Source of the DNA: Leptospira wolffii serovar Khorat str. Khorat-H2
GTDB taxonomy: Bacteria; Spirochaetota; Leptospiria; Leptospirales; Leptospiraceae
Direction: 5' to 3'
Length of the DNA: 64,000 bases
Assembly (NCBI RefSeq): GCF_000306115.2
Contig: NZ_AKWX02000020.1
Span: forward strand, 682,001 to 746,000
Each line of letters opens with the position of its first letter. The stretch's first letter is position 1. Both the position numbers and the translations under genes were made by a program. The notes beneath the pieces were generated by a model. The model ran no database searches. It saw nothing but the letters and a program-made list of their open reading frames with translations, and was not told the origin of the DNA. Below, one piece after another: positions 24,922 to 36,519 of this stretch.

Positions 24922-27810
24922 TCAGGTATATTCTTCGATCGGAAGACAGGAACAAACTAGGTTTCTATCCCCATATACGTTGTCGATTCTTCCCACATAA
25001 GGCCAGAACTTATGCTCCTTGGTCCAAGGTGCCGGGTAGGCCGCTTTTTCACGAGAATAAGCATGGCTCCAGGAATCTCCGATTACCATCGCTGCGGTGT
25101 GAGGAGAATTTTTCAAAACGTTGTCCTTGGCGTCCGCTTTTCCGTTTTCGATCTCCTGAATTTCTCCGTGGATTCGTATCATTGCCTCGCAGAATCGATC
25201 CAATTCTTCTTTGGATTCGGATTCGGTAGGCTCGATCATAAGAGTCCCCGGTACAGGAAAGGACATGGTAGGCGCATGGAATCCGTAATCCATCAATCTC
25301 TTGGCCACATCTTCCACTTCGACACCGCTGGCCTTTTTAAAAGGTCTCACGTCCAAAATACATTCGTGAGCGACGAGACCGTTCTTTCCCTTATATAGTA
25401 CGGGATAGTAATTCTCCAAACGCTTCGCGATATAATTGGCATTCAGAATAGCGGCCTCGGTCGATTGTCTTAGACCTTCGGATCCTAATAGAGCGATATA
25501 GACCCAGGATATCAGGACTATACTCGCACTTCCCCAAGGAGCTGCGGAAACGGCACCGTGCGCGTTGCCTGTTCCGTTATTCACTAACGGGTGGCCGGGT
25601 AAGAAGGGCTTTAGATGTTCCGCTACTCCGATCGGACCTACTCCAGGACCTCCTCCTCCATGAGGAATGCAGAATGTCTTGTGCAGATTGAGATGGCAAA
25701 CGTCAGCGCCTATACTTGCAGGGCGAGTGATCCCCACTTGGGCGTTCATATTCGCCCCGTCCATATAGACTTGTCCGCCGTGTTCGTGAACGATGGAACA
25801 GATTTCCTTAATAGGCTCTTCGTAGACTCCGTGAGTCGACGGATAAGTGACCATGAGGGCCGCTAAGTCGTTGGAATGTTGCTTTGCCTTGGCTCTCAGA
25901 TCTTCCAAATCCACGTTTCCATCCGAATCGCAGGCCACGACTACGACCTTGAATCCGGCCATTGCGGCCGAGGCAGGGTTTGTTCCGTGGGCGGAAATAG
26001 GGATCAGACAAACGTTTCTCTGTTTATCTCCTCTGCTCAAATGGTAATTGCGAATCGCGAGGAGTCCGGCGTATTCTCCTTGGGAACCCGCATTCGGTTG
26101 CAGAGAAATACCCGGAAAACCGGTTACCTGGGAAAGCCAGGATTCCAATTGGCGGAATACCTCCCTGTATCCTTCCGTTTGGTTTTCAGGAGCGAAAGGA
26201 TGGATGGAGGAGAACTCGGGCCAGGTGATCGGATACATTTCGACCGTGGCGTTCAACTTCATCGTGCAGGATCCGAGAGGGATCATGGACGTAGTAAGAG
26301 ATAAGTCTCTGGATTCCAATTTCCGAATGTACCGAAGCATCTTTGTCTCTGTATGCTGGGAATTGAAAACGGGGTGCGTGAGATAATCGGACGTTCTTAG
26401 GAATGGAGTGGAAATCGAGACCGCATCCGAAGACAGATCCAAACCTTTTCCTCCGAAAACGGAAAGAAGATCTTCGAGATCGGAAACTTCTACGGTTTCA
26501 TCCAAGGCTATGCCTATTCTTCCGTCCCCGAAATTTCTAAGATTGATTCCTTTTTGGACCGCTGCTTCTATATAGGCTTGCGCTTTCGAACCGGCGACGA
26601 TCGTAAGAGTATCGAAGTATTCTTTGTTTTTGATTTCGATACCGATTTTCTCCAGATTCTTGGCTAGGGTCTCCGTAAGTCTATGGATTCTGAGAGCGAT
26701 ACCTTTCAGGCCTTTCGGACCGTGATAGACTGCATACATGGAGGATAATACCGCCAGTAGAACCTGAGCGGTACAAATATTGGAAGTGGCCTTGTCTCTT
26801 CGGATATGTTGCTCTCTAGTTTGTAAGGAAAGTCTTAGCCCCGGGTTTCCTTGGCTGTCTTTGGAGACTCCTACTAAACGACCGGGCATATGACGCTTGA
26901 ATTCGTCTTTGGTCGCGAGATATCCAGCGTGAGGTCCGCCGAATCCGAAGGGTAGACCGAATCTTTGGGAAGTTCCTACGGCGACATCGGCTCCGAATTC
27001 TCCCGGTGCTTTTAATACGGTAAGAGAAAGCAGATCTGCGGCGCAAATAGTAAGAGCTCCTACATTATGCGCTAGTTGGAAGAAGTTTTCGTAATCGTAA
27101 ACGTTTCCCTCGGTGTCCGGATATTGGACGATGACTGCGAAATAGTCCTCGTTGAGTTCCGCCTGAAGATGGTTTCCTACTCTCACTTCGATTCCGAGCG
27201 GAACGGCTCTGGTAAGTACCACATCTATGGTTTGGGGGTGGCAGAGTTCCGATACGAATAAAAGCTTGGAGGTCTCATTCTTTCTAACCGCGTATGCGAG
27301 AAACATGGCCTCCGCCGCTGCGGTAGCTTCGTCCAGGAGAGAAGCGTTGGAAATTTCCAGACCGGTCAGATCCATGATCATAGTTTGGAAGTTCAGAAGA
27401 GCTTCCAATCTTCCTTGGGAAATCTCCGCTTGGTAAGGAGTGTAAGCGGTATACCAACCGGGGTTTTCCAGAATATTTCTTTGGATGACGCCGGGGAGAA
27501 CGCTAGCTTGGTATCCGGAGCCTATATAGGAACGAAAAACCTGATTCTTAGAAGCGATGGATTTTAGGTCTTCTAGAATTTTTCTCTCGGTGGAAGCGGG
27601 AGGAAGATCCAAAGGCTCCGGAAGACGAATACCGGCCGGAACCGCTTTTGCTACTAGGTCTTCCAAATCGCTAAGACCCAGAACGGATAGCATTTCTTTG
27701 ATTTGTCCTTCGTCCGGACCGATATGGCGTCTCGGAAAAGTATCTAATGGAGCGAGGGGATTTTTCATATCCTTGGCCTTATCGGTTCCGTTCCAGGTGC
27801 TTGTACTCAT
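24922..27810 (-). CDS. gcvP: Glycine dehydrogenase (P-protein of glycine cleavage)
   Basis: PLP-dependent decarboxylase of the glycine cleavage system, single-chain form of 962 residues. The N-terminal motif [12 protein letters not shown] is typical, [13 protein letters not shown] begins the second half, and the PLP lysine is in [16 protein letters not shown] (about residue 711). It passes the aminomethyl group to GcvH. It is the last gene of gcvT-gcvH-gcvP, starting 11 bases after gcvH, and ends at a bidirectional terminator. Two glycine-rich repeats ([12 protein letters not shown]) are intact and no truncation is seen. Confidence 0.97.
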   Translation of the reverse strand: MSTSTWNGTDKAKDMKNPLAPLDTFPRRHIGPDEGQIKEMLSVLGLSDLEDLVAKAVPAGIRLPEPLDLPPASTERKILEDLKSIASKNQVFRSYIGSGYQASVLPGVIQRNILENPGWYTAYTPYQAEISQGRLEALLNFQTMIMDLTGLEISNASLLDEATAAAEAMFLAYAVRKNETSKLLFVSELCHPQTIDVVLTRAVPLGIEVRVGNHLQAELNEDYFAVIVQYPDTEGNVYDYENFFQLAHNVGALTICAADLLSLTVLKAPGEFGADVAVGTSQRFGLPFGFGGPHAGYLATKDEFKRHMPGRLVGVSKDSQGNPGLRLSLQTREQHIRRDKATSNICTAQVLLAVLSSMYAVYHGPKGLKGIALRIHRLTETLAKNLEKIGIEIKNKEYFDTLTIVAGSKAQAYIEAAVQKGINLRNFGDGRIGIALDETVEVSDLEDLLSVFGGKGLDLSSDAVSISTPFLRTSDYLTHPVFNSQHTETKMLRYIRKLESRDLSLTTSMIPLGSCTMKLNATVEMYPITWPEFSSIHPFAPENQTEGYREVFRQLESWLSQVTGFPGISLQPNAGSQGEYAGLLAIRNYHLSRGDKQRNVCLIPISAHGTNPASAAMAGFKVVVVACDSDGNVDLEDLRAKAKQHSNDLAALMVTYPSTHGVYEEPIKEICSIVHEHGGQVYMDGANMNAQVGITRPASIGADVCHLNLHKTFCIPHGGGGPGVGPIGVAEHLKPFLPGHPLVNNGTGNAHGAVSAAPWGSASIVLISWVYIALLGSEGLRQSTEAAILNANYIAKRLENYYPVLYKGKNGLVAHECILDVRPFKKASGVEVEDVAKRLMDYGFHAPTMSFPVPGTLMIEPTESESKEELDRFCEAMIRIHGEIQEIENGKADAKDNVLKNSPHTAAMVIGDSWSHAYSREKAAYPAPWTKEHKFWPYVGRIDNVYGDRNLVCSCLPIEEYT

Positions 27811-27821
27811 GTTAGATTTTC

Positions 27822-28214
27822 CTAATCCAGTTTACTGACGAATTCCCTATACGATTCCGGATCCAAAAGTTTGTCCACTTCCGCGGCGTTGATTCCTTTT
27901 ACTCGGATCATCCAGGCTCCGAAAGGATCGGAATTTACAGATGCGGGATTTCCGGCCAGAGCGGAATTTACTTCGGATACTTCTCCGCTAACGGGAGCGT
28001 AAAGATCTTCCGCGGCTTTCACGGATTCGATCGTACCGAAAGAGTCGAATTGCTTGATCGTCTTTCCTACTTTCGGAAGATCTACGAATACGATATCGCC
28101 TAGGGCCCCTTGGGCGTAATCGGAAATTCCGATCAAAGCCGTATTGCCTTCCACTTTCACCCATTCGTGCTTTTCGGTGAAACGATATCCTGATGGTGCG
28201 TTTGTTACTGCCAT
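27822..28214 (-). CDS. gcvH: Glycine cleavage system H protein
   Basis: A 130-residue lipoyl carrier. The lipoylated lysine is Lys66 in [15 protein letters not shown], and the family start [15 protein letters not shown] is present. It shuttles the aminomethyl group between GcvP, GcvT and lipoamide dehydrogenase. Spacing to gcvT is 15 bases and to gcvP 11, so all three are one transcript. The lipoamide dehydrogenase gene is not in this window. Confidence 0.97.
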   Translation of the reverse strand: MAVTNAPSGYRFTEKHEWVKVEGNTALIGISDYAQGALGDIVFVDLPKVGKTIKQFDSFGTIESVKAAEDLYAPVSGEVSEVNSALAGNPASVNSDPFGAWMIRVKGINAAEVDKLLDPESYREFVSKLD

Positions 28215-28229
28215 TTGTAGATCCTTTAA

Positions 28230-29345
28230 TTAATTTTTCCGAATACTTCCCGGAACGAAAGACTTGGTAAATATGATGGCTTGCTTTGCCTGGCCTCGTA
28301 TTTCTATTTGGACAGGCTCTCCGTGGACGATCTTGTCGGAATCCACTAAGGCAAGGCCGATTCCTTTTCTAAGGCTTGGGGAGAATGTACCGGAAGTCGT
28401 GATTCCGATATTCTTGCCTTGTGCGTCCAGTACGGGCATATTCTCCCTGGGAACTCCCGCTTCCTGCAATTCGAAAGCGGTAATTCTACGAGGGCACCCG
28501 TTCTTCTTTTCTAAAATGATGGAATCATATTTGGGATAATGGACCGATTTTTCCTTAACGATCCATCCGATTCCCGATTGTACCGGGCTGCGAGAAGCTT
28601 CCAGTTCGTGGCCGTAAAGAGGATACTTGGCCTCGATTCTCAATGTATCCCTGGCTCCGAGACCTACGGGTAAAAGTCCCAGGTCTTTCCCGTGAGCGAG
28701 GAGCTCTTTCCAAAGTTTTACTCCGGTAGCATTGGAACTGTAGATTTCGAAACCGTCCTCCCCGGTGTATCCGGTTCTGGAAAGAATGAGGTCCTCGTTA
28801 TTGAAATGGAATAGTTTAAATTTATAATATCCTATATCGCTTAGATCCGCTTTCAGATAGGAGGAAAGAATGGAGTCCGCCTTGGGGCCTTGGATTGCGA
28901 TCTGGTGCCAAGAGGAGCTTTCGTTTCTAAGCTCGGCTCCGGATTTCGGGAATAGCGGTTTCAAATATTCGTAAACCGCATCCACATTGGAAGCGTTCGC
29001 ACAGATCATATATTTTCGATCGTTGAAACGGTAGAGAGTGATATCGTCTACCAGTCCCCCCTCTGCGTTGATCACCGCGTTGTACTGAACTTGTCCATCC
29101 AAGAGAGAAGCGACCGAATTGCAGGTAACGGATTCGAGAAAGGAGAGTAGAATCTCCGGTTCCCCTTCTAAGAAGATCTCGCCCATATGGGAAACATCGA
29201 AAAGCCCGGCCGCTTCTCGGGTTGCATTATGCTCGGCGATGATTCCGGAATACTGCACGGGCATATCCCAGCCTCCGAACGGAATCATCTTGGCACCTAG
29301 TAATTTATGTTCCTCGTAGAGAGGAGTGGTTTTCCATTGGGACAT
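28230..29345 (-). CDS. gcvT: Aminomethyltransferase (T-protein of glycine cleavage)
   Basis: Tetrahydrofolate-dependent T-protein of about 371 residues. Signatures include [52 protein letters not shown] and [19 protein letters not shown]. The ATG at 29345 gives the conventional start; another ATG at 29369 adds eight residues. Neither has a strong ribosome-binding site. It is first in the operon; the 190-base upstream region holds no glycine riboswitch I can recognise. Confidence 0.96.
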   Translation of the reverse strand: MSQWKTTPLYEEHKLLGAKMIPFGGWDMPVQYSGIIAEHNATREAAGLFDVSHMGEIFLEGEPEILLSFLESVTCNSVASLLDGQVQYNAVINAEGGLVDDITLYRFNDRKYMICANASNVDAVYEYLKPLFPKSGAELRNESSSWHQIAIQGPKADSILSSYLKADLSDIGYYKFKLFHFNNEDLILSRTGYTGEDGFEIYSSNATGVKLWKELLAHGKDLGLLPVGLGARDTLRIEAKYPLYGHELEASRSPVQSGIGWIVKEKSVHYPKYDSIILEKKNGCPRRITAFELQEAGVPRENMPVLDAQGKNIGITTSGTFSPSLRKGIGLALVDSDKIVHGEPVQIEIRGQAKQAIIFTKSFVPGSIRKN

Positions 29346-29532
29346 AAGCGTTTGGGGCCATCTTTTCATCCCATCGTCATGGGAAAAACAATTTTAGGCC
29401 CCTTATCCAAAGATTTAGAATGGCAAAATTAGAACCTTTCTATTTTAAGAGGAATGGCTCTAGTATGACGAAAATTGGGCGGTTCGTTTCGGGTGATCAC
29501 TCGGAACTAGTGCTTCGTTTTTATATGGGAAT

Positions 29533-30000
29533 CTAGTCCTTTGATTTTCTCCTTACGTACACGACCTTATCCACTTCAGCGATCGTCTTTCCCGTCTTCA
29601 CATCCTTGATCTCCGCAGTGAACGTAACGTCTAATTTTCTTTTAAGGTCCGCTTCTTCCTTTATCTCTCGAATTCTTTCCTTGGAAATTCGGAACTCGGC
29701 TCTTACTTTTCCTTCTCCCGGTTTGAGAAATCGGATCGTTGCCGCCTTGTCCCAAACTAGATAAGCGGGACCAAGATTTTCCATTAAGATCAACATATAA
29801 AATGGATCGCACATAGAATAGAGAGATCCTCCGAATTGTGTTCCCACATAATTCTTATTCAATAGATTCAGATTCATCGTGGTTGCGAATGCGGTTCTAT
29901 CCTTGTTCAGCGCTTGGACTTTGATTCCCGCTCCGAAATACGGAGGATAGAAATTGAAGAAATGGAATTTCAATCTTTGGAATAGGCTGGGGTTGGTCAT
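29533..30000 (-). CDS. DUF4442 hotdog-fold (thioesterase-like) protein
   Basis: A 155-residue cytosolic protein with the DUF4442 pattern: [44 protein letters not shown], and [14 protein letters not shown]. It resembles acyl-CoA thioesterases of the hotdog fold in layout, but the catalytic residue is not clear and the substrate is unknown. It stands alone, upstream of the gcv operon in the same direction and divergent from the ceramidase gene. Confidence 0.85.
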   Translation of the reverse strand: MTNPSLFQRLKFHFFNFYPPYFGAGIKVQALNKDRTAFATTMNLNLLNKNYVGTQFGGSLYSMCDPFYMLILMENLGPAYLVWDKAATIRFLKPGEGKVRAEFRISKERIREIKEEADLKRKLDVTFTAEIKDVKTGKTIAEVDKVVYVRRKSKD

Positions 30001-30188
30001 GGCGGTTTCTTTCTTTCCCTTTTATCCCAAACTAAGAAGCGCTTCAAAAATCCGAGCGATTTTTGGCGAATATAATTGGTTTGTAAGACGGAATGTTATG
30101 ATGATTCTGCCCTAAAATTCTTGCTAAGCTCGAACGAGTCTGATAGCAATTACGGGCGAATCCTGTACAAAGAATTCCCGGAGGGGGA

Positions 30189-32216
30189 ATGAAGCCGAAT
30201 CAAACTGTGAAGAGAAACATAAAATTGTCCCTGGCGATTATGGCGCTGATCGCGTCGGTCGTCGCTTGCGGAAGCACCGCCGAATATAAAATCGCATACA
30301 AAAAACCGGAAATCGCTTCCAAGACGAAAGGATTGGTGGCGGGAGCTTCCAAGGTGGATCTGACTCCGCCTCCTGGACTTCCCTTGGCCGGATATTCCAA
30401 AATGGCGGAAATCGAAAAGGGTTTTCGCACTCGGATTTTCGCGAGAATTTTTTATATTAAAAAAGATGCAAACGAACCGGTTGTATTGATCCAAAGCGAT
30501 TTGCTTTCCGGATCCCTTTTGATACATCACCTCTTGGCGGAGCGTCTCGCCGCCAAGACGGATATCACTTTCGGAGGAATCGTTTTCGCAGGGACGCATA
30601 CTCATTCCGCTCCCGCGAATTTCTTCGATAACGATTTTTACAACGAGTTCGCATCCAATAAGCCTGGTTTCGACAAGGGCTGGACGGAATTCGTTTTGGA
30701 TCGTCTGACTGTCGGGGTAGAGGAGGCTTATAAGTCTGCGAAACCGGCAAAAATCGCTTCGGGTAAGTCCGTTATTTGGGGATTGACTCGTAACCGATCT
30801 CTCGATGCTTATCGCGCAAATAAAAATTCCGGTTTCGAAGAATTGAAACCCGAAATCCAGTATGAGATGGTCAATCCCGAGTTAGTGATGATCCGTATCG
30901 ATGCTCAGGACAAAGACGGAAAGTTCAAGCCTCTCGGCGCATTCTCCACATTCTCCATACACGGTACGACGGTTCCGGATTCCAATGACGTCGCTAACGC
31001 GGACGTATTCGCGTATCCGGAAAGGGCTATAGAAAAAAAGATCCGTAAGGAATTCAAACCTAGCTGGGAACCCATCCATGCGTTGAATAATTCCACTCAC
31101 GGGGATAACTCGCCCGACTACCGGGAAGATATGCAAGGTTTCATAGAGTCTAGAAGAATCGGCGAGGCCTTGGGAGAAAAGGCTTCCGAGTTATTCGATT
31201 CACTTCAGAATTCCTTGAGCGCCGACGCAAATCTTTCTTTCAACGCCAAGGAAGTCGACTTATACGAAAACAATAAGATCGGTAATGCGGAAGTCTGCGA
31301 CAGACCTTACGTAGGAACCGCTTTGACCGGAGGAGCGGAAGACGGGCTAACTCCCGTTCTGAATTGGTTGCCTTTCTTTGCGGAAGGATGGCCTCGTTGG
31401 TTTTTTACAGGAGGTTGCCAAGGTCATAAGAGAATCGTAGGATTTAAATACCTACAGCCTATCGTTCTTCCCAAAGGTAAGTTTCCTCATAGATTGCTTT
31501 TGCAATCAGTAAGAGTCGCAGACACTCTATTATTACCCGTACCTTTCGAAGTCACGAAAGAATCGGGAAGGAGATTCGTAGAGGAAGCTATTAAGTCCAG
31601 TCCTCAGCCGGTTAAAAACGCTTCCGTCATCAGTTGTGCCAACGGTTATTTCGGATACGTAACGACTCCGGAAGAATATACCCGCCAGCATTATGAAGGA
31701 GGGCATACCTTGTACGGACCGGGTACCCAACCGTTCTTGCAGGCGTATCTCGCGGAACTCACCAAAAATCTTCCCGCATCCGGAGGAAAAGAATCCTTCC
31801 CGACCAATTGGGAATACTCTTTAGATCGTTCGGATCGTTTTCCTGAAACCGAAAAAGCCGAAGGAGCTCGGGAACTTGTGGATAAGCCCGAATTGCTGAT
31901 GGCCGAGGAGAATCTGGAAAAACATTGGGTGTTTCGATACAAGGACGCGGGCCCTTCTCAAATCGCTCTACACGAATCTTTGGTTTCGATCGAGTACAAG
32001 GAAGGAACCGCAGATTGGAAGGAACTCCTACATGAAGGAGAACCTATCGACGATCGAGGAGTGGACATAGAAGTTCGTAAGGACTCCAATTCCGGAAAAG
32101 GAATGGCGGTCTACGAAGTGCGCTGGTACAACCCGGAGCATAATCCAAAACGCAAATATAGATTCGCGATTCGTCCTAGGGCCGGACTCGCAAAATTCGT
32201 ATCCCCCGAATTTTAA
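30189..32216 (+). CDS. Neutral/alkaline ceramidase-family lipoprotein
   Basis: A 675-residue protein. Signal segment ends in ASVVAC, so Cys27 is probably acylated. The catalytic domain matches neutral ceramidase: GASKVDLTPPPGLPLAGYS at the start, zinc-site motif GTHTHSAP (His137, His139), and the nucleophile motif GDNSP with Ser308, equivalent to GDVSP in Pseudomonas and human enzymes. A beta-sandwich C-terminal region of about 130 residues follows (HWVFRYKDAGPSQIALHE). The family cleaves the amide bond of ceramide. A membrane-anchored ceramidase could act on host or environmental sphingolipids; that is inference, and other amide substrates are possible. GGAGG just ahead of the ATG serves as the ribosome-binding site. 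Confidence 0.88.
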   Translation: MKPNQTVKRNIKLSLAIMALIASVVACGSTAEYKIAYKKPEIASKTKGLVAGASKVDLTPPPGLPLAGYSKMAEIEKGFRTRIFARIFYIKKDANEPVVLIQSDLLSGSLLIHHLLAERLAAKTDITFGGIVFAGTHTHSAPANFFDNDFYNEFASNKPGFDKGWTEFVLDRLTVGVEEAYKSAKPAKIASGKSVIWGLTRNRSLDAYRANKNSGFEELKPEIQYEMVNPELVMIRIDAQDKDGKFKPLGAFSTFSIHGTTVPDSNDVANADVFAYPERAIEKKIRKEFKPSWEPIHALNNSTHGDNSPDYREDMQGFIESRRIGEALGEKASELFDSLQNSLSADANLSFNAKEVDLYENNKIGNAEVCDRPYVGTALTGGAEDGLTPVLNWLPFFAEGWPRWFFTGGCQGHKRIVGFKYLQPIVLPKGKFPHRLLLQSVRVADTLLLPVPFEVTKESGRRFVEEAIKSSPQPVKNASVISCANGYFGYVTTPEEYTRQHYEGGHTLYGPGTQPFLQAYLAELTKNLPASGGKESFPTNWEYSLDRSDRFPETEKAEGARELVDKPELLMAEENLEKHWVFRYKDAGPSQIALHESLVSIEYKEGTADWKELLHEGEPIDDRGVDIEVRKDSNSGKGMAVYEVRWYNPEHNPKRKYRFAIRPRAGLAKFVSPEF

Positions 32217-32239
32217 TCCTGGGACAACTCCTTTTTTTG

Positions 32240-32268
32240 AGAAGGCCGCTTGCGGCCTTTTCTTTTTC
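32240..32268 (+). terminator. Terminator after the ceramidase gene
   Basis: AAGGCCG pairs with CGGCCTT around a CTTG loop, followed by TTTCTTTTT. Confidence 0.85.
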
Positions 32269-32303
32269 CTTTTCCGAATACGGGTAAGAAGAATTCTATC
32301 TTT

Positions 32304-33530
32304 ATGGATTGGAAATTTTCCAAATTCAAGCCCGGCCAACCTAGAAGATGGGAATTCCTACTTCCTCCCGGATCCGCAAAAAAGACAGAATCTGTTTTGG
32401 AATCTATCGTTTCGAATCCTTTTCTTCCTAGAACGCATGAGCCTACTTGGACCGTTTATCCGGAAAAATTCGTATTAGAAAAAGCGAATTTTCGCCAAGC
32501 CTTAGAGATTTTGGCGAGAATTCCTTGGATCCGTGATTTTAGATTGAACCTAGGAAAATATCGATTCGATAAACACTTCTCCTTTGCCGGTCTGATGGAA
32601 TCTTTGCATACGACCGGATTACTTCCCAAGGAATGGGAGATACGTTTTCATCCCCAAGTAAGAGGACGCACGGAGGTTTCCCGAGAGGATTTACAGGAAC
32701 TTTGGGAAGAATCTTACGAATCCGGAACCTATAGCGAAGAGCAAAAATTTACGGAATGCAACGCTCTCTGCATCGGAGAAGATATCGTAATCTCTTTGAG
32801 CTTAGGAGGAGATCCTCTTTTTAAAAGGGGAAATTTCAAGGCACTCGGAAAATCGGCTCCTGTCCGAGAAGATAGTGCTTCCTTTCTACTTTATTTATTA
32901 CGGGAGAAGATGGAAAATCCGGATGCAATCTTCGTTCCGTTTGCCGGATCCGGAACCTTCGTTTGGGAAGCGATTTCGATGATTGCAGGCATCGGATTTC
33001 CTCACTTGGAAAGGAAATACATGTTTCGTGAATGGAACGATTTTCCGGAGCCGACTTGGGAATTCCTGAAAAAAAGAATGGGAGAAAAAGGGGAGAATCG
33101 TTCCTTGCGAGTCTGGTGGAACGAAATAGAAGCGGATATCTTTTCCTATCTGGAGGAAAGAAGCGGAGAATATCAAAAATTTATAAAGCACGCTTCTCCG
33201 AATTTTAAGCTTTCGGTTACGGGAGAGGAGGGCGACTTCTTCTCCTTTTCCCCTAAAGAAATTTGGGATTCGATGGGCAAACCCGAAAGAATCTGGATGC
33301 CTTTGAATCCTCCTTACGGTATGCGGGTCCAGAAAGGTTCCCACGCCGGTTTATACCGCAGGCTAGCCGAAGCCGTAAAGGAGTTTTGGGCCTTGTCTGC
33401 GGAAGTTTCTGGCTTCGTACTTTGTCCGGACGAGGAATCCTGGTCGGCCTTCTTGAAAGGACTTGGAACCAAATCGGAAACTGTCCATATAACCCATGGA
33501 GGTATCGATCTGCGCGCAGTGTATTTTTAA
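32304..33530 (+). CDS. RlmL/YcbY-type RNA methyltransferase-like protein
   Basis: A 408-residue class I SAM methyltransferase. The THUMP-like N-terminal part is followed by SLGGDPLFKRGNFKALGKSAP, matching the G-x-x-L-x-x-R-G-Y segment of 23S rRNA m2G methyltransferases. Motif I is PFAGSGTFVWEA near residue 212, and the catalytic motif IV is LNPPYGMR near residue 334. It most likely modifies rRNA or tRNA at N2 of guanine. The ATG at 32304 is preferred because an upstream in-frame start lies within the preceding terminator. Confidence 0.82.
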   Translation: MDWKFSKFKPGQPRRWEFLLPPGSAKKTESVLESIVSNPFLPRTHEPTWTVYPEKFVLEKANFRQALEILARIPWIRDFRLNLGKYRFDKHFSFAGLMESLHTTGLLPKEWEIRFHPQVRGRTEVSREDLQELWEESYESGTYSEEQKFTECNALCIGEDIVISLSLGGDPLFKRGNFKALGKSAPVREDSASFLLYLLREKMENPDAIFVPFAGSGTFVWEAISMIAGIGFPHLERKYMFREWNDFPEPTWEFLKKRMGEKGENRSLRVWWNEIEADIFSYLEERSGEYQKFIKHASPNFKLSVTGEEGDFFSFSPKEIWDSMGKPERIWMPLNPPYGMRVQKGSHAGLYRRLAEAVKEFWALSAEVSGFVLCPDEESWSAFLKGLGTKSETVHITHGGIDLRAVYF

Positions 33531-33622
33531 AAAACCGACTAGGATTTTCGCTGACAAAATCGATTCTGGGATGTGTCTAATCCCCATTCAAAAAGGGTTT
33601 TTTCCCAAGGATTTAAGAATCG

Positions 33623-34408
33623 ATGAATCGAATCTGGTTAGTGTGTCTGGGGGCTATTCTCTTTGCCGGCTCCGTTTCCGCAAAAGTAAAATCGCAAATC
33701 GTAGAATACAAACAAGGCGATACCCTCCTGGAAGGATACGTCGCTTATCCGGAAGGAGTGAAAAAGGCGCCGGGAATCGTCCTCGTCCACGATTGGTTGG
33801 GCCTCGGCGAAAATACGAAAGCTAGAGCCAATCAGTTAGCGGAGTTGGGTTATGTGGCCTTTGCCGCGGACATTTACGGAAAAGGAATCCGTCCCAAAAC
33901 GGGAGAAGAGGCCGCGAAACTGGCAGGTACCTATAGGGAAGGGGATCGAAAGCTTCTGCGCGATAGAGGACAAGCTGCGTTGGATGCTCTGAAATCCATC
34001 GAAGGAGTGGATCCGAATAAACTAGCGATTTTGGGGTATTGTTTCGGAGGAACCGCCGCACTCGAGTTAGCCAGAAGCGGAGCCGATCTTAAAGGAACGA
34101 TCAGTTTTCACGGAGGACTATCTACGCCTAAAACGGAAGATGCAAAGAACATAAAAGGCAAGGTCTTGGCATTGCATGGTGCGGACGACCCTTTCGTAAA
34201 GTCGGAGGAAGTCCTTGCATTCCAGGATGAAATGAGGAAGTCGGGAGTGGATTGGCAATTCGTTTCCTACGGAGGTGCGGTTCACTCCTTTACGATCAAG
34301 GAAGCAGGGAACGATAACTCCAAGGGAGCCGCATATAACGAAAAAGCGGATAAACGTTCCTGGATTGAACTCAAGACCTTCTTAAAAGAAATCTTTGCTT
34401 CTAAGTGA
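33623..34408 (+). CDS. Secreted dienelactone hydrolase-family protein
   Basis: A 261-residue alpha/beta hydrolase with a signal peptide ending near residue 20 (SVSA). Catalytic triad: Cys140 in GYCFGG, Asp188 or 189 in HGADDPF and His221 in GAVHSFT, the dienelactone hydrolase pattern with Cys as nucleophile. The family hydrolyses lactones and esters; the exported form in other bacteria has unknown substrates. No aromatic degradation genes are near, so the physiological substrate is open. Confidence 0.9.
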   Translation: MNRIWLVCLGAILFAGSVSAKVKSQIVEYKQGDTLLEGYVAYPEGVKKAPGIVLVHDWLGLGENTKARANQLAELGYVAFAADIYGKGIRPKTGEEAAKLAGTYREGDRKLLRDRGQAALDALKSIEGVDPNKLAILGYCFGGTAALELARSGADLKGTISFHGGLSTPKTEDAKNIKGKVLALHGADDPFVKSEEVLAFQDEMRKSGVDWQFVSYGGAVHSFTIKEAGNDNSKGAAYNEKADKRSWIELKTFLKEIFASK

Positions 34409-34417
34409 GAGGAAGCC

Positions 34418-34450
34418 GCCGCAGGATATATTCCTGCGGCACATTGTCTT
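34418..34450 (+). terminator. Probable terminator after the hydrolase gene
   Basis: GCCGCAGGA pairs with TCCTGCGGC around a five-base loop. The T-tract after it is interrupted. Confidence 0.5.
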
Positions 34451-34549
34451 CGTTTTCTTTACGGATCGAATCCGAAAATCTCCGGGCAGAATCCTAAAAA
34501 AGAAAGTTTTTTCCTTTAATCATGGGAAAAGAAGAAGCAGACTGCCCTT

Positions 34550-35578
34550 ATGATCCGCTCCGTTTACAGAGTCGATACGAAAGGTTCCATCGATTCTTTA
34601 GAAAGAAGAGATGAAGAATTACCGCCACCTCAGGATTTCGAAGTCACCGTCGAGATTCGGGCCATAGGTTTGAATTTTGCCGATATTTTCGCAATACAGG
34701 GTTTGTATAGCGCCACACCTAAGGGTTCCTTTATTCCTGGATTGGAATATTCCGGAAAGGTTGTAGCCGTAGGAAAAAAGGTAAAGAGCTTTCGTAAAAA
34801 CGATAAGGTCATGGGAGTCACTCGCTTCGGAGCCTACGCGGATTATATCAATATCGATCAGAGATACATATTCCCTCTTCCGAATCGTTGGACTTACGAG
34901 CAAGGTGCGGGATTTCTAGTGCAGGGTCTTACGGCATATTATGCGCTTCTTCCCTTAGGCGATCTCAAGAAGGGGCAAAACGTTCTCATCCACAGCGCCG
35001 CCGGTGGGGTGGGAATTTACGCCAATCGGATCGCGAAAAAATTCGGAGCTTGGACCCTAGGAACTGTGGGTAACCATTCCAAAATCTCTCTTCTGGAAAA
35101 AGAAAAGTACGACGCTTGGATCATACGCTCCTCCCGTTTCCGCGAAGAATTGAAATCCGCCTTAGGGGGGAGGGAACTCCATTTAGTTTTGGAATGTATA
35201 GGCGGAAAAATTTTCAAATCCAGTTACGAAGCCTTGGCTCCTATGGGAAGAATCGTAGTCTACGGATCCGCTTCCTTTATGAGTCAGGGAGATAAGGTCA
35301 ATTGGCTTAGTCTGGCCTGGAGATACCTAACCCGTCCCAAGGTGGATACACTGGAAATCGTATCGGAAAACAAAGCGGTCATGGGTTTTAACCTGATTTG
35401 GTTGTACGAAAAAGTGGACGAACTTACACACCATTTAAAAGGTTTGTTAAAACTGAATCTCGAACCTCCTCACATCGGATCCGTTTATCCATTCGTGGAT
35501 CTTCCCGATGCGGTCCGTCATTTCCAAACGGGAAATACTACGGGGAAGGTCGTAATCTCGATAGATCCCATAAAATGA
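34550..35578 (+). CDS. Zinc-independent alcohol dehydrogenase/quinone reductase (MDR) protein
   Basis: A 342-residue medium-chain reductase. [19 protein letters not shown] and [13 protein letters not shown] mark the N-terminal catalytic domain; [20 protein letters not shown] is the NADP-binding motif. No zinc-binding cysteines are present and the sequence resembles quinone oxidoreductase/VAT1-like proteins. The stop (TGA 35576-35578) overlaps the ispA start as ATGA, so the genes are coupled. Substrate unknown. Confidence 0.88.
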   Translation: MIRSVYRVDTKGSIDSLERRDEELPPPQDFEVTVEIRAIGLNFADIFAIQGLYSATPKGSFIPGLEYSGKVVAVGKKVKSFRKNDKVMGVTRFGAYADYINIDQRYIFPLPNRWTYEQGAGFLVQGLTAYYALLPLGDLKKGQNVLIHSAAGGVGIYANRIAKKFGAWTLGTVGNHSKISLLEKEKYDAWIIRSSRFREELKSALGGRELHLVLECIGGKIFKSSYEALAPMGRIVVYGSASFMSQGDKVNWLSLAWRYLTRPKVDTLEIVSENKAVMGFNLIWLYEKVDELTHHLKGLLKLNLEPPHIGSVYPFVDLPDAVRHFQTGNTTGKVVISIDPIK

Positions 35579-36519
35579 CGAATCCAACCCAAGAGTCTTC
35601 CATCGGTTCCCTACTCTCTTCTTCCAAAAGAAGCTTCGAAGAATATTTGGAGAAAGAAGTCTATCCCGACTTTCGAAAAGAATCCGCGCCCGAACTGGCG
35701 GATGCTATGGAGTATAGCTTAAGAGCCGGGGGCAAAAGGCTAAGACCCATTTTGGTTTTTGCCTCTTACGGAAGAATCGATTCCGACTCCTTGGCCCTTG
35801 CCGCAAGCTTGGAATTCATTCATACTTACAGTCTAATCCATGACGATCTACCCAGCATGGATAACGACGATTTTAGAAGAGGGAAACCGTCTTTACACAG
35901 ACAATTTTCCGAAGCTACGGCGATTCTTGCAGGAGATGCGTTGCAGACATACGCGTTTTCCTGGTTGGGTCGGATCCATTCTTCTCAGGAAAATATCCAT
36001 AGGGATTTGCTTTTGCTTTTAGCGGAGGGATCCGGAGCTACGGGAATGGTGTCCGGACAAATGTATGATTTATTGTTAGAGCGAAATCCTTCTTCTCTTA
36101 CGGGAACCAAAGAAGAACTTCTTCTTACCACACATCGTTTAAAAACCGGGGCTCTTATCCAGGCGTCTTTTCGCTTGGGGAATCGCCTAAGATCGGATTA
36201 TAAAAATAGAATCTCTTCCATCGACAAATACGGTTCCAATTTGGGACTCTTATTTCAAATCACGGACGATATCTTAGATGTGGAAGGAACACAGGAAGAT
36301 CTAGGTAAAACTCCCGGCAAGGATGGGAAATCCGGTAAGATCACTTATCCTTCCGTTTATGGGATGCAAGCCTGCAAGGAAAAAGTCAGGACGCTCGTTT
36401 CGGAATTGAAAGAGATCGGGACCGAGTTGGATGCTCCTTCCCAAGTTTCCGGAATCGCTTCCGATTTTCCGAAATTCTTCTCCTACTTACCCGAATACAT
36501 TGGCACGAGAAAAAATTAG
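35575..36519 (+). CDS. ispA: Farnesyl/geranyl diphosphate synthase
   Basis: A 314-residue trans-isoprenyl diphosphate synthase. First Asp-rich motif is DDLPSMD (DDx4D, bacterial type), second is FQITDDILD, with GGKRLRP for diphosphate binding and GQMYDL near the middle. It condenses IPP with DMAPP/GPP to make C15 or C20 precursors for undecaprenyl phosphate and quinones; product length cannot be read from the sequence. The ATG at 35575 overlaps the previous stop, and its 3' end overlaps the tlyA start by about 20 bases. Confidence 0.93.
   Translation: MTNPTQESSIGSLLSSSKRSFEEYLEKEVYPDFRKESAPELADAMEYSLRAGGKRLRPILVFASYGRIDSDSLALAASLEFIHTYSLIHDDLPSMDNDDFRRGKPSLHRQFSEATAILAGDALQTYAFSWLGRIHSSQENIHRDLLLLLAEGSGATGMVSGQMYDLLLERNPSSLTGTKEELLLTTHRLKTGALIQASFRLGNRLRSDYKNRISSIDKYGSNLGLLFQITDDILDVEGTQEDLGKTPGKDGKSGKITYPSVYGMQACKEKVRTLVSELKEIGTELDAPSQVSGIASDFPKFFSYLPEYIGTRKN

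Noticed and set aside
29370..29532. Glycine riboswitch in front of gcvT
   Set aside because: I searched by eye for paired stems and the conserved core and found none.
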